Below are positions 9,830 through 20,219 of a stretch of DNA of 64,000 nt, one piece after another. The first letter of the stretch is position 1. Each line of letters opens with the position of its first letter. This stretch comes from Diabrotica undecimpunctata (taxonomy: Eukaryota; Arthropoda; Insecta; Coleoptera; Chrysomelidae), in contig NC_092811.1 in the NCBI RefSeq assembly GCF_040954645.1, positions 123,649,411 through 123,713,410 of the forward strand. Direction: 5' to 3'. Under the pieces are notes generated by a model. That model was given only the letters and a program-made list of their open reading frames with translations. It was not told the DNA's origin and did not search any database. The position numbers were made by a program, and so were the translations under genes.

Positions 9830-10645
9830 AGGTCGTGGCATATTATCGTGCACGTTGCGTTTCCAGCTCATAGCGTTTAGTTTCCGAAACTAAACGGTTT
9901 CGCTATGTTTGCTAAACATAGCGGAAACTAAAATAATTTAAATGGTTTTAAATATGAACAACGCACACTGTCCGGAACATAGCGTTTCAGACACTTAACG
10001 TTTCCGTTCAGTATATTTGAAAACAATATTTTACTGATGCTGACTGCTACGTAACGAGTCGTCACCGATTCTTAAGGATAATGTGAATTAGAATGCCGTC
10101 GTTTTCCCCCCGTTGTTTGTTTAGGTATTTGTGTGATTTTAATATAGAGTATTTAAAAAAATAATTTTCGAGGCTATTTTGTCATTTATGCATGTGTTTT
10201 TATTGCTTTGTAACAATTAATCACGGAAGTGATAAACAATTAGGACTTTTGTACGGAAGTGATACCTCTTCTTTTTAAAAATACTTTTTGGTTTGATATG
10301 TATAGCTTCGTTAAATGTAAACTGAATCCTATTCATTCTAAAATATCCATAATATTTTTCATCGTCATCAATTAATTCTCTGTATAAAGTCCAGTATTCA
10401 CATTCCTTCTTCCTTTCTCTTAGCATTGGATGTACTTCAAACCTTCTTTTTAACACAGTTTTTCATTCTTCATCGTTAAGTAGAAGAGCAATTGCACATA
10501 ATTTTTGTCGAGAAAAGCGAGATCATATCTTCACCGAACCAAACTGAAACGTTCTATGTATGAAAATGTGAACGCGCAGCCCAATTGCTGGAGTGGAAAC
10601 GCTACGTGCCGGAAACTATACGTGCACGATAATATGCCGCGACCT
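9830..10645. mobile_element. PIF/Harbinger deletion derivative with TAA duplication
   Basis: The ends begin AGGTCG and match in inverted orientation over 26 bp with one mismatch (9830-9855 versus 10620-10645). The flanking TAA occurs on both sides (9827-9829 and 10646-10648), the 3-bp duplication typical of PIF/Harbinger. The 816-bp element keeps only a small piece of transposase (10217-10456), so it is non-autonomous. The uninterrupted version of this site can be seen in the related repeat near 25760. Confidence 0.88.
10217..10456 (-). pseudogene. PIF/Harbinger transposase N-terminal remnant
   Basis: The 79-codon frame contains RRFEVHPMLRERKKECEYWT, LYRELIDDDEKYYGYFRM and QFTFNEAI. This matches the start of Harbinger-type nucleases (RRxWVHPM...YxxLxxDExKFxxYFRM). 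The catalytic DDE residues lie further downstream in complete proteins and are absent. It lies between the TIRs of the 816-bp element. Confidence 0.8.
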
Positions 10646-11380
10646 TAAGCCGTTCTCTTGAGCTTGAAGCGAGCGGCTTTTTTTGAATGTCACATACGCG
10701 CGTTTTCTTTAATCAAATTTATATCAACTCTCTTATGCACATTGCCGCAAATAATAATGTTGCTCCATATTTGTTGTCAAAACTAAAAACCGAAATTTCA
10801 TGTTGTTTTGAAGATTACTAACGATGAAAATTCCGCAGCGACCGGACAATGGAAGTGATCAATTTTTGACTCATAAAAATCGTAAAAAATGTAAAAAAAC
10901 CGCGCAACGTTTATTTATTTAACAGCTTTATAGAAACTGACTTATTTGCCACAAAATTCAAAAATTGCATACGAAAGCTGCACCTTTAAAACTCTTTTTA
11001 ATATTTGTCGATAGGACACAGATCAAAAGATATCGAATTTTTACCGTCTAGTTAATACAATTTTTTTTTAAATTGATTTTGCCTGCGTAACTGACATTCA
11101 AAATCGCCGATCGCTTCAAGCGTTGTTTCTAAGATAACCTGTTCATTATACAAAAAAAGTTCTAATAAATAATTTTGTTCAAAATTAACTCAGCTACATT
11201 TTTTTCTAGGGCATATAGATTCTTGGTAAATAGATATTTCCGTTTTCCCCCTATATCAGTGGAGTTTTTGGGAAACTCGGGGGTAGGAGTGCAAACTTTT
11301 CTAAGGTCCTAAAATTGACAGTCTCAGTAAAACTCAGCTTGTTTCTGAAGAAATTACTGTGGACCACTCATTACCAGTAG
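10646..11380. repeat. Long-inverted-repeat element, right arm
   Basis: The distal part (11160-11375) is the reverse complement of 8400-8597 plus 9761-9829, including the GGGGGTAGGAGTG block. The proximal part (10646-11150) carries a short hairpin (AGCCG...CGGCT near 10649-10679) and the CCGCGCAACGTTTATTTATTTAAC-like block (about 10899-10922) that recurs near 42243. There is no open reading frame of note. Confidence 0.7.
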
Positions 11381-11750
11381 GTTCCATAGTCCTTTAATAG
11401 TCAAATTTGTAAAGATACTATTCAATTTCTTTTCGGAACTGAATTCTCAAACAACGTGCATAAGTGGATACCAATTTACTTTTTGGTCATTGGCCATTCA
11501 TTTATTCGACTGACTAATTTGTCGACGAAGACGAAAGTAAATCTTACAGATACGCTGCTGACGGCATGCTTAAAATGGAATTTAGAGCGAACTGTTCATG
11601 TCTTCTTAATTAAATAAAAAATATTCTGGCCTAGAACGGAAACCATTTAAATTATCAGTTTGTTTCGCTACTTCCCGCCCTTCTGAATTAACTTTATTTT
11701 TAACTGTTGAACATAAAAACTGAGAAATAGGCCCAGTTATTAGAAAAAGC
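11381..11750. other. Intergenic, nothing recognised
   Basis: AT-rich single-copy-looking sequence between the inverted-repeat element and the SINE. No coding or structural signal found. Confidence 0.5.
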
Positions 11751-11762
11751 ATTAAAGAATAA

Positions 11763-12062
11763 TACCCATAAAGGGCCTGCGTAGCGCAAGCGGTAGGATG
11801 CTTGCCTCGCATGCCGGTAGTCCGGAGTTCGAATCCTACTACCGGCAAGAACAACTAGACATTTTTAAAAAATGTCTATAGGCCCCAGGTCGACTCAGCC
11901 TGAATAAAATGAGTACCTTGGGTAAAACCAGGTGTAATAATAGGCGGTTGAAGCGTAGCACTGGCCATGTTACCTTCCTTGTATACCGTAGGCCCTAGAT
12001 ATAGCAGACTACCCTGCTATTCTCCCAAAGCCGCGAGCGGTATAAAACGGGAGACTATTATT
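11763..12062 (+). mobile_element. tRNA-derived SINE with 12-bp target-site duplication
   Basis: The 5' part resembles a tRNA: an A box TAGCGCAAGCGG at 11782-11793 and a B box GTTCGAATCC at 11827-11836, with the spacing of an internal Pol III promoter. A non-tRNA body follows, ending in ATT repeats. A 12-bp duplication (ATTAAAGAATAA at 11751-11762 and 12063-12074) brackets it. The 300-bp copy has no coding capacity and would be moved by a LINE partner. Confidence 0.92.
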
Positions 12063-12255
12063 ATTAAAGAATAAACGGACAGAGGCTTCTCGCTGAATTT
12101 GTTGTATGTCTTCACTTTTTCTTCCACTATTAATTATCCTGACTCCGCAATAACAAATTCTTCCAGTTTGTTTTAGTTGTTGCTGATCCCATAATTATGA
12201 GGGGATTGAAGGATATAAACCCTTTTTTAGAAAAGACAGTTAACATTTGATTTCC

Positions 12256-12404
12256 CGTATAGTGCTTCTACTATTCGTTTATACGCATTTCGTCCTAGAC
12301 TAGCAGGACTCATCAGAGAGACTCGGTAGAAGCCTTTCTAGAAGGTAGATCTGATGGGACCTACTAGAACCAAATGCATATAAGCGAATAGTAGACACTA
12401 TACG
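12256..12404. repeat. Inverted pair of hammerhead-bearing units
   Basis: The outer arms 12256-12290 and 12372-12404 are reverse complements apart from one indel and about three mismatches. Each arm continues into a hammerhead-type core pointing outwards: the minus-strand one is canonical (12264-12333), while the plus-strand one (around 12350-12385, CTGATGGGACC then ACCAAATGC) is degraded. The arrangement recalls terminal repeats of Penelope-like elements or retrozymes. Confidence 0.7.
12264..12333 (-). ncRNA. Hammerhead ribozyme, type I-like
   Basis: On the minus strand the conserved core is complete. CTGATGA (12316-12310) is followed by stem II, GTCCT paired with AGGAC (12309-12305 and 12296-12292) across an 8-base loop. 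Next comes GAAA (12291-12288), then ATGCGTAT, a near-palindrome able to form a minimal stem III, then A as the cleavage-site residue. Stem I can close through GCTTCTAC (12333-12326) and GTAGAAGC (12271-12264). Minimal stem III is the hallmark of retroelement hammerheads, which may work as dimers. Self-cleavage has not been shown. Confidence 0.75.
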
Positions 12405-12825
12405 TAAAAAACTGTTCTATCTTTATTTACTCATATATTTTAGTAAAGAAACCAGTTTACGAAAGGTTCTTGCCTAGATGAATCGATATGTAGTGGAATA
12501 CAATTTAAGATTCCCCATGTCAGTCCATTCATAGTCTGTTAAAATTTAGGAAGGCACAGATTTAGGCAATAATCTGAATTTTGGTTTTTTTTTGAACACT
12601 TACAAATCTCCGGATTTCTATTTTTGTCTTTTTTTATTTTGTGATATGCGTCTTTCCTGTTTTCCTGATACTCTTTCTTTATTTATCCATCGATACTAAT
12701 TACGCGGTTACGCAATTGACCTGTTACCTATTCAAACGACCATAATTTTTTTGTGTGAAATATTTTTTATTGATGCAAATGACAAAAATATGTGAAAATA
12801 ATCAAAATTTCAGAATCCACTCACT

Positions 12826-13748
12826 TTAGTTCGATGTGGCCACCTTTTGCCTTACTATGGCCTTCAAACGATCAAAAAACGAGTTGCATGCTACACGAAT
12901 GTGATCTTCCGGTATTATGGCCCGTTCACGTATAATTGCTTTCTTCAGCACATCCATACTGACATATTTTTTAGTCCTCATCTTGCTCTCCAAAATGAAC
13001 CAGATGGAATAGTCCATCGGATTTGCGTCTGGCGAATTCGAAAGCCATTGTGTGGATGAAATGAAGTGTGGAACATGGTTTTTTAACCATTCTTGGTTCA
13101 CACTAGCTTTATGAGACGGTGCCGAGTCTTGTTGGAACGCCCATGGTCTACAACCGAAATGTTTGCATGCCCACGGCTCTAAAGCAGCTTATTAAACATT
13201 TTCCCGGTAATAAGTTGCAATTGACTTTGACACCAGATTCAATAAAAACGATTGGAGAGCGTCCATCGGCGGTTACAGCTGCCCATACCATTACTGGAGA
13301 TGGGAAATTACTGCGGGTGGCCGTTCGTAAGCTCAAACTTTCGTAGGTGCATTCGGTCAAGTAAACACGATCATTTTGAGAGTTTCTGAACTGCTCAATA
13401 GGAAATTTTTCTCATCAGAGAACACTATGTTCGGAAATTCGCCACGTTCGCGCAGGCGTAACAACTCCTTTGCTCTTTCAAGCCGAACTTTTTTTTGCTT
13501 TGGTGTAAGATTGTGTGCCTTTTGGAACTTGTAAGGCTTGACTGTGAGCTCCTTTTTTAATACTCGTTGCATGCTTCGCTGGAATATTTTCAGTTCTTTG
13601 GTCATTTGATTACCACTACGACGTGGATTTCGCTCAAGTCGAGCCTTCACTTTCCGAACCATTTCAGATGATGTTGCTTTTTTCTTTCGTCCACCACCAT
13701 AGTGTTTGGCAATGCTACCAGTATCATTATAACGAGTTATGGCGCGAT
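12826..13748 (-). pseudogene. Tc1/mariner transposase, frameshifted
   Basis: Three frames together cover most of a transposase. 13752-13357 holds ARLERNPRRSGNQMTKEL and the first catalytic Asp in NIVFSDEKNF. 13360-13148 holds SPVMVWAAVTADGRSP. 13101-12826 holds NQEWLKNHVPHFISSTQW followed by NSPDANPMDYSIW, which contains the third acidic residue. The N-terminal helix-turn-helix part continues beyond the hAT insertion at about 14590-14495 (LYLAGKSQPAIVRQLTHLKV). Frameshifts make it inactive. Confidence 0.85.
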
Positions 13749-13756
13749 ACACAAAC

Positions 13757-14486
13757 TAGAGACCGACCGATTAATCGGTTTCGGCATCGGCTTCGGCCAA
13801 TATTTAAACCTTTGGCCAAAATTCGGCTTCGGCCAAAACAAAGCCGAAGGTTTCGCCGAAGGTTGAATAATAAAATGCTCTGTCAGTATACTATACGATA
13901 GAAATGAAATAATCTCTGAACAATATGCTTCGGCGAGTCTTTGATAATTTGAATAGTATTTACACCCTATTTTATACCCTTAACTAAAACGTTTTACAAA
14001 CTTTCAGGTCAGGTAGTAGGTAGGAATAAATTTTAACAATAGGCCAAGATGTCTCAAAGATCATCATTTGAATATTTCTCACATTGTAAAATTCTGATAA
14101 TAATAATTTTATTGTATTTGTTAAAACTCACGATTACTGGTGTTTTGACTAGATACCTATAAATGGCAAAACATCGACCATCGACTATGAATGTTTCGAC
14201 TTTTTTTTCGAATTTTTCGACAATGTTTGAATGTTTTTTAATGTTATTTATTTTTATTATCGCTTCTATTACCAAATAATGTATAAATGTTTGAGTTTTT
14301 TATCTCATAATTTCATATTTTTGTTTATCACATATAAGGTAATAAAAATATAATGCACATTATTTAAATTATTAACATAATATAACGGGTATATTTTTAG
14401 TCACCTTCGGCTTCGGCCGAAGGTATCCTACAGGCCGAACTTTGGCATCGGCTTCGGCCAAAAAAATCACATTCGGTCGGTCTCTA
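13757..14486. mobile_element. hAT-type MITE with 8-bp target-site duplication
   Basis: The ends read TAGAGACCGACCGA in inverted orientation. They are flanked by an exact 8-bp duplication ACACAAAC (13749-13756 and 14487-14494), the length made by hAT transposases. Subterminal GGCATCGGCTTCGGCC-type repeats occur near both ends. The 730-bp element has no transposase; its interior is AT-rich. It interrupts the mariner transposase N-terminus. Confidence 0.9.
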
Positions 14487-14754
14487 ACACAAACATTTTA
14501 TTCACTTTGAGGTGTGTGAGCTGACGAACAATAGCTGGTTGTGATTTTCCAGCCAAATATAACGCAATCACACCATTACGTTTAAATTAGATTGCGAATA
14601 ACTTTTGTTGTATGTATAAAACTTAAATGCAAATGCTTTTGACGGCTTATAAACATACTGAAGTGTTTCAGGCCAACTTTGACGTAGCTGTCATTATCGA
14701 TTTGCCAGATATATCGATGTGAAGTTGGTACAGTTTAATTGCATAACCCTGTAT

Positions 14755-15410
14755 ATTGTTTTTGTTTTGAGTTTAAAACTGAGTATTTATTTCGTATTTT
14801 ATTATTCCTGACAATTTTAGAATTTAAGAAACGTCTCGTCGTGTTATTGTAAATACAGCAATTTCTTCGTCTTTTAGGTACATAAGGCTCAAATTGAGAC
14901 GCGTGTGAGGTGATGCAGCACAGCACGTGTTTTTGTAACCTATTGAAACCATTGAAACAACTCATATAGACTAGTGACGAGACTAGGCCCGTCACACCAG
15001 ACGTGTGACGTTTTGATAGACAGATTCTCGCGTTGCACGTGGCGCTTGTCTAGCTCTTCAGCATCATATGATTCTGATTCAGAACTTAAGTTTAATAATA
15101 ATAAATATCTTGTTCTTGCATCTGGCATTTTCCAATAATGTAAGACCCTATCAAAGTGCTCCTCAATAAGCAGATGACCACACAGTAGAACTTCTACATA
15201 CGAAATGCATCCCATTTTGCGGATCCCCACGCAGCATATGTATCACGTACGCAGAGTCCCTCGTGTCAGATCACCTCACACGTGTTATACGTATCTCAAT
15301 TTGCGCCTTGTCTTAGTGCTTTCTCGATTACAGATGTTAGCGATAATTTCGACAGTTCCCTGTTTTATGCTATTCTTAATAATGAATAGGTATCCGTACC
15401 TATTCAGTCT
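14755..15410. other. Unassigned region with an inverted repeat and an open frame
   Basis: Segments at 14881-14914 and 15267-15308 are imperfect reverse complements (both contain CAAATTGAGA and GTGTGAGGTGAT in the same sense when one is inverted). Between them a 96-codon minus-strand frame (15230-14940) includes the polar patch LSSESESYDAEELDKRHV. I do not recognise it. It may be a small transposon with its own terminal repeats. Confidence 0.4.
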
Positions 15411-15429
15411 TTTCTATATCATTCTTTAA

Positions 15430-15616
15430 TCCCAAACATTGTGTTCTCCCTATGACCCTTTTTGTTTAATTTTTCTTTTATTATGAATCGCAAGGTGTGT
15501 TCTCCTGTATAGATATACCATAGATAACTTCTTTTCCGATATTTTACCACCTTCAAGAGTTCTTTGTCAGTTACCATTCTTCGTAGCACTGAATTTATGG
15601 TTAGTGCCCCGTCCAA
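15430..15616 (-). pseudogene. LINE C-terminal fragment
   Basis: The minus-strand frame MDGALTINSVLRRMVTDKELL...HTLRFIIKEKL matches the region after the RT domain of insect LINEs (RRMxxDKELLxxVKxRKxxYLGHI..GEHxLRxIIxGKI). It breaks off before the usual GRR...WLKNLR box. A small isolated fragment. Confidence 0.6.
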
Positions 15617-15639
15617 GATATATTCATTTAAAAAAACAC

Positions 15640-16590
15640 ATTCGAAAGCTTCTATCTACCTCATACTGTTAATACCGAGAGTCCGAGTAGTTACCGACCA
15701 AGACTTAATATCGAATACACTTCGTATTACAATACTAAGTAGATGTACGTTTTCACAGATAAGTATCGAATATCCAGTAATAAAATGATGCGAGCTCGTC
15801 GTTCAACCTCGTATCAAGATCATTTCCTCGTTACTCAGCAGCCAAAATATTGGAATAGGTATAAAGGTTTGACCTTCATGTTATATATCCAAATCCTCCT
15901 CGACGTATGGCTGCCATCCATTCTTTCTCCTGCGCGTGATTTGCTTCCTTAGAGAAGTATGTACGAATATCAATGTAGTAATTTGCATACATGTCTCGGC
16001 TATTCACACAAGCATAACAAACAAAATTATAATTTCCAGAAAGATATTTTCTTATATATAGATATAGATAGAAAGCTATTGCTTACTTTCAACCCTAAAG
16101 TATCTACACTGTAGGTATAAAAATATATCGATTAACTCGTTAGGGTTTTTTTAAGTTACTTTATTCATTATTTCTTAAATTTGTTGCAAAAAAACTTTTC
16201 CGACTAATCTTAAAATGCATGGTGAGACGAGTACGTCAGTATACGTAATTAAAGGTAGCATCCTTTAGTTGACCAAACGTAGCTAAATTTTACTCATAAA
16301 AATGTCGTTGGGGTATAAAAGGTATTAAGTAAAGAAAATACTTTAAATAAATAGAATTTTTAATACAGAATTAACAACGTTAACCAGAATATATACCAAA
16401 ATATAAAAACTGAAAGTATGATGTCTAACAACACCAGTATCAACTCAACGCTTATTTCTTATACTAGTTTTTTATATAATTTGTGAAAAAAAAAATATAT
16501 CAAAACCCAAAAAGTAACTCAAAGTTAAATAAGTGATGGATTCGAACGTTAAGCAGCATTCGAGCAGTCAAAACTTTTGTTTTCTCGTTT
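15640..16590. other. Nothing recognised
   Basis: AT-rich sequence without a supported gene. Short open frames are random in appearance. No clear repeat boundary except where the Penelope-like copy begins near 16600. Confidence 0.4.
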
Positions 16591-16599
16591 TTTTTGTCT

Positions 16600-17185
16600 C
16601 TGCCGAAACTCCGCTGTTTCTGCAGAGAACCTTTCTTAAGTGATGTGTTCTTACTATGCACCTACAGTTTTAGGTCTTTAGCTCAATAAGTTGAGAAGAG
16701 GAGAGGTGTTTGTTTCAAGTTGGTCATTCCGAATTATTTGTATTTTTTACTTTAATAATTTCCATAGATTCTGATAAAGAAAGCCTTTATTTTGAATATG
16801 GAGAGAATTTGAAATTGGTCATTAAAGGAATGATTATGATCTAGAAGTTTTTCTGTTATTGAAAGCCCTTTTGTGTTCTGCTAGACGTTTGTTAAATATT
16901 CTACCAGTTTGACCAATGTTTTTGGGCAGTCGCCACATGTAAGTTTATATACGCCAAGGTGTAAGTGATTTTTCTTTTGGGTCTTGTTAATATATTTGCT
17001 TGAGTTGTTGTTTATTCTAAAAGTTGGTATTATTCCTTTCTGTTTTATTTATTTGGTTATTTTTGTTGATATCTTGCCTGTATATGTAATCGAGCCGAAG
17101 GTACTGGTGGTGGAAAGAGTAATTTCAGGGCGTTCTTATGCAGTTTTTGGTTAAAAATGTTGTTTATTGTTTGTTCTACCCATTG
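16600..17185 (-). pseudogene. Penelope-like element 3' end, GIY-YIG endonuclease
   Basis: On the minus strand GVYKLTCGDCPKTLVKLVEYL (about 16965-16900) matches the GIY-YIG endonuclease of Penelope-like elements (GIYKLTCGDCPKxYVGQTGR). It then runs out through stops to a tail with AAGAAAGG...GAAACAGCGG near 16640-16600. This copy and the plus-strand one at 17190-17830 are inverted relative to each other and meet near 17185. It is 5'-truncated and dead. Confidence 0.75.
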
Positions 17186-17189
17186 TTGT

Positions 17190-17830
17190 TTGTTGTAAGT
17201 ACCCCAACAAAATGGTAAACCAAAAATTGCATAAAAAGCCCCTTTATGCCCCGAAATTACCCTTTTCGCCACCGGAGAAAAAACCCAGTATATTCTACTC
17301 TATTACATATAAGGCAAGATATCAATAAAAATAACCAAACACATAAAAGGGAAGGAATAAAACCAGCTTTCTGAACAAGCAACATTTTAAGCAAATTTAT
17401 TACGAACAACAAGAAACAAAAGAAAAGGCACTTACACAATGGTGTATAAAAACTTACATGTGGTGACTGCCCAAAAACTTACATCGTTCAAACGGGTAGA
17501 ACTTTTAACGAACGTATAGCAGAACATAAAAGGGTGTTCAATAATAGAAAAACAGATTTTCCGTACGCACTTCACGTTCTAGACTAGAATCATTATTTTA
17601 ATGACGAATTTCAAATTCTCCATATTAAAAGTGAAGGCCTTAAGCTACCTTTATTAGAATCTATCAAAATTCGTATTGATCAACTTAAGACAAACAGCTC
17701 TCCACCCCTCAACTTATTCAGAGAAAGGCTATGAGTGTAGACGAATAGTAAAAATACATCACTTGAGAAAGGCATTCTGTCGAAACAGCTGGAGTAATAA
17801 TAAATTGTAATACATTTTGTGTATAAAACA
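17190..17830 (+). pseudogene. Penelope-like element 3' end, second copy head-to-head
   Basis: The plus-strand frame holds LTCGDCPKTYIVQTGRTFNE, RIAEHKRVFNN and FPYALHVLD (about 17453-17585), then IKSEGLKLPLLESI. This is the GIY-YIG endonuclease and C-terminal tail of a Penelope-like protein. The 3' end (17757-17830) has CACTTGAGAAAGGC and TGTCGAAACAGCTGG, which keeps the GAAA and a palindromic stem but not the CTGATGA core of a hammerhead. It is better preserved than its inverted partner. Confidence 0.8.
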
Positions 17831-17834
17831 AAAG

Positions 17835-18390
17835 GTTTCATTAGATCAAAAGTTAACTTTTAAAAGGAATTTTTTATTGATTTGAATGATTAGTAACGAT
17901 TAGAAATGTTACTTGCGCGATAAAGAAACAAATAGATTTTTTTGAAAAGATCCCCTAGCTATGTGAAAAATTGAAGCTAAAGAAGAATGAAACAAAATAC
18001 CATATTAAATCTTCGGAGACTTTTATTGCATATTTAAGATTCAACATCTCTGTCAGAATAAAAGAAAATATATACATAAAAGGTAACGTGTTGATTTGTG
18101 GAAGAATATGATATGTAAAGGCTTACGGAGACCTTTTATTTAGCTCTTTAGGACTAACAAAGGTCTACAACTGGCTTAGTAACTTGATAAATATTATAAG
18201 ATCATTCACGTCGTTAGTTTCTTATGTTTCTGTTCATGCGATACAGACGTCTACATAATGATGGAATAAGTTGTCGTATTAAAGATTGCCGACACCAATA
18301 ACGCTATTAAAGAACGTTGGAGAATAGACACATTCGAATGAAACATTTGAGGGTTTCGATATACAAATAGTTCAAATGACAATCAATGAC
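17835..18390. other. Nothing recognised
   Basis: AT-rich spacer between the Penelope-like pair and a minus-strand LINE. No open frame or repeat end could be supported. Confidence 0.4.
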
Positions 18391-18394
18391 AAAA

Positions 18395-19930
18395 ATTGAT
18401 AGGAAATGACGTACTTTTCGTACGTCTTTTCTTTAAGTTCTGTGTTAAGATTCCTCTTTTTTCATCCGATTTTCATAGCGTCTTACGTCTTCCGATTCCT
18501 AGTTTACATTCTCACCTATCGTTCCAATCTCCAGCCTGAAGATTCCTCTCCGATACTGTACTTTGAACGCCTCCTAGCTATGTCTGTTCTGGCCTTTCTC
18601 TTTTCCTTCTTTCAATTGGTACCCATTTTATTATTTGTTTAGGAAGTCGTCTATCATCCATTCTTTTTACATGGCCATATACCAACTAAGTTTGCGTTCA
18701 ATTTCTTCAATAATAGTTGTTGAAACTCTCATAATTTGTCGAATTTGGTCGATAAGTATTTTATCCAGTCTTGATTTTCTGACAGATCTTCGCCAGAAGC
18801 CTATTTTTAAGGACAATAAGCGATGTTCTAGGCATTTGTTTAGCTGTCATGCTTCGCTTCCATAGAGCATGATACTTTTAAAGATTGTGTTAAAGAGGTG
18901 TTTTCTTTCCCGAGATGCCTTTGGAACACAGTATTGAATTTGGAGATCGTATAATATTTTCCCCCTCTTATTATCCTTTTCAGTTAATTGTTGAATTTAA
19001 ATATGCGTACTCCCTACAAGCATTAACTAGTGTTCTCGTCGACAATCAGGTTTCTGTTGGATTCTAGATGAATAGGTATTATGTTTTTGACCAGTTAACG
19101 TATAGTACAGACCTCATCCTTAATATTCTTTACATAACCTTTTAGTCCTAAATTCTAAGTCATTTTTGTCCTGGGCTAACTTGAACATTAGTGAAATGAT
19201 TGATGTACAAAGTATTATCCTCATTCAATTGTACGCCCATTCCAGGATCATCTCCACTTTTTCAGGGCTTCGTTTAGATATATTTTAAACAGAACCGGAG
19301 AAAGACAACATTCCTGTTGCAATCGTTTAGTTACGAGGAATTCTTTCGATGTGATATTTAAATTGTTGATGTGGATTGTTTATATCCTTGCTTTACTGCT
19401 GAAATAATCGTAATATTAATTCGAGAATTTTCCAGAACTTTTGTTTTTCGTTTTGTTACTGGTCAGTATAGTTATACTTTTTCTAGATCAATAAAAAGAT
19501 GAATTTCTTGCTTTCTTGATACTTTTTTTTCAGTCAGGTGCATTATAGTACACATACGTATATGATCGAGACATAGTCTTCCAGCTCGTAATCCTGCTTT
19601 CATACGTTTCATACTCTTCTTCGACTAAATTTTTTAATATTATGCGGTATAGTCGACAAAGGTACTAAGGTACTTATCGCTGAAATACTTGTAGTTTCCA
19701 CAACAGTCTTTTGGATCTTCGCTGTCAATGGGCGTAATTCGTGCTTCCTTCCAACTCCTTGGAATTTCTTCCCCGTTTATATATCTCATACATAATTCTT
19801 CCAGATAGCACGTCAACTTAAATGTTCAATTCTTTAATAGTTCTGCCGCTATACATTAAGGTCCTGATGCGGTATTGTTTTACAATGACTTTAGTACTTT
19901 TTCTATCAATTCTGCGTTCCCATTAATATA
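18395..19930 (-). pseudogene. LINE relic (same type as 8.6-kb copy)
   Basis: Minus-strand reading gives RT pieces in order. A SVLxxI-like region lies near 19780-19660, IFLLI near 19490, and SGSV then a remnant of the LFKIYLNEALKKW box near 19290-19250. The C-terminal VYGHVKRMDDRRLPKQIIKW then RKRERPEQTWLGGVQ follows near 18680-18530. Stops and frameshifts are frequent. It resembles the better copy at 8598-9747 and is clearly older. Confidence 0.7.
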
Positions 19931-19999
19931 TTCTCCTTGAAAGTGAACACATATAGGAGATAATGTAACGGTGTCAAATATCGGCAGTGAAAAAATTGT

Positions 20000-20215
20000 T
20001 CGCGTCGACAAAATGTTGGATAAAAAAATTGAACAGTATGAAGTTTTTTTTAAAACTCGGTTTTAAGTTGGCCTAGGAAAGGTATAAAACTTTGCAGCGG
20101 ATTGGAATTATTGTCTAACGAATGCCAGAGTTTTTGTGTGGTACAAACGCTTTAAGGAGGGAAGGGTGTTCAAGATGAGCAACCTTTGACTTTAAAAAGT
20201 GACCGAAGTGACTAT
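20000..20215 (+). pseudogene. mariner transposase N-terminal fragment
   Basis: The plus strand carries, across two frameshifts, DKKIEQYEVFFKTRF then NARVFVWYKRFKEGR-like sequence (about 20128-20165). This corresponds to the N-terminal paired helix-turn-helix of irritans-type mariner transposases (IEQRxxIKFCFKLGK...VFEWYKRFKEGR). Nothing downstream continues the protein. Confidence 0.6.
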
Positions 20216-20219
20216 TTGG

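Larger units (their letters stand above)
12703..14751 (-). mobile_element. Decayed Tc1/mariner element carrying a hAT MITE
   Basis: Imperfect TIRs of about 25 bp lie just inside TA dinucleotides (12701-12702 and 14752-14753): both share GGTTA(C/T)GCAATT and CTGT(T)ACC. The transposase on the minus strand is broken into several frames. Without the inserted hAT MITE at 13757-14486 the element is about 1.3 kb, a normal mariner length. Confidence 0.82.

Noticed and set aside
11772..11846. Possible tRNA gene
   Set aside because: A and B boxes are present, but the sequence runs into a 200-bp unrelated body and is bracketed by a 12-bp duplication, so it is the head of a SINE; a full cloverleaf was not convincing.
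17757..17800. Functional hammerhead at the Penelope-like 3' end
   Set aside because: GAAA and a palindrome are present but CTGATGA reads CTTGAGA, so the catalytic core is not complete.
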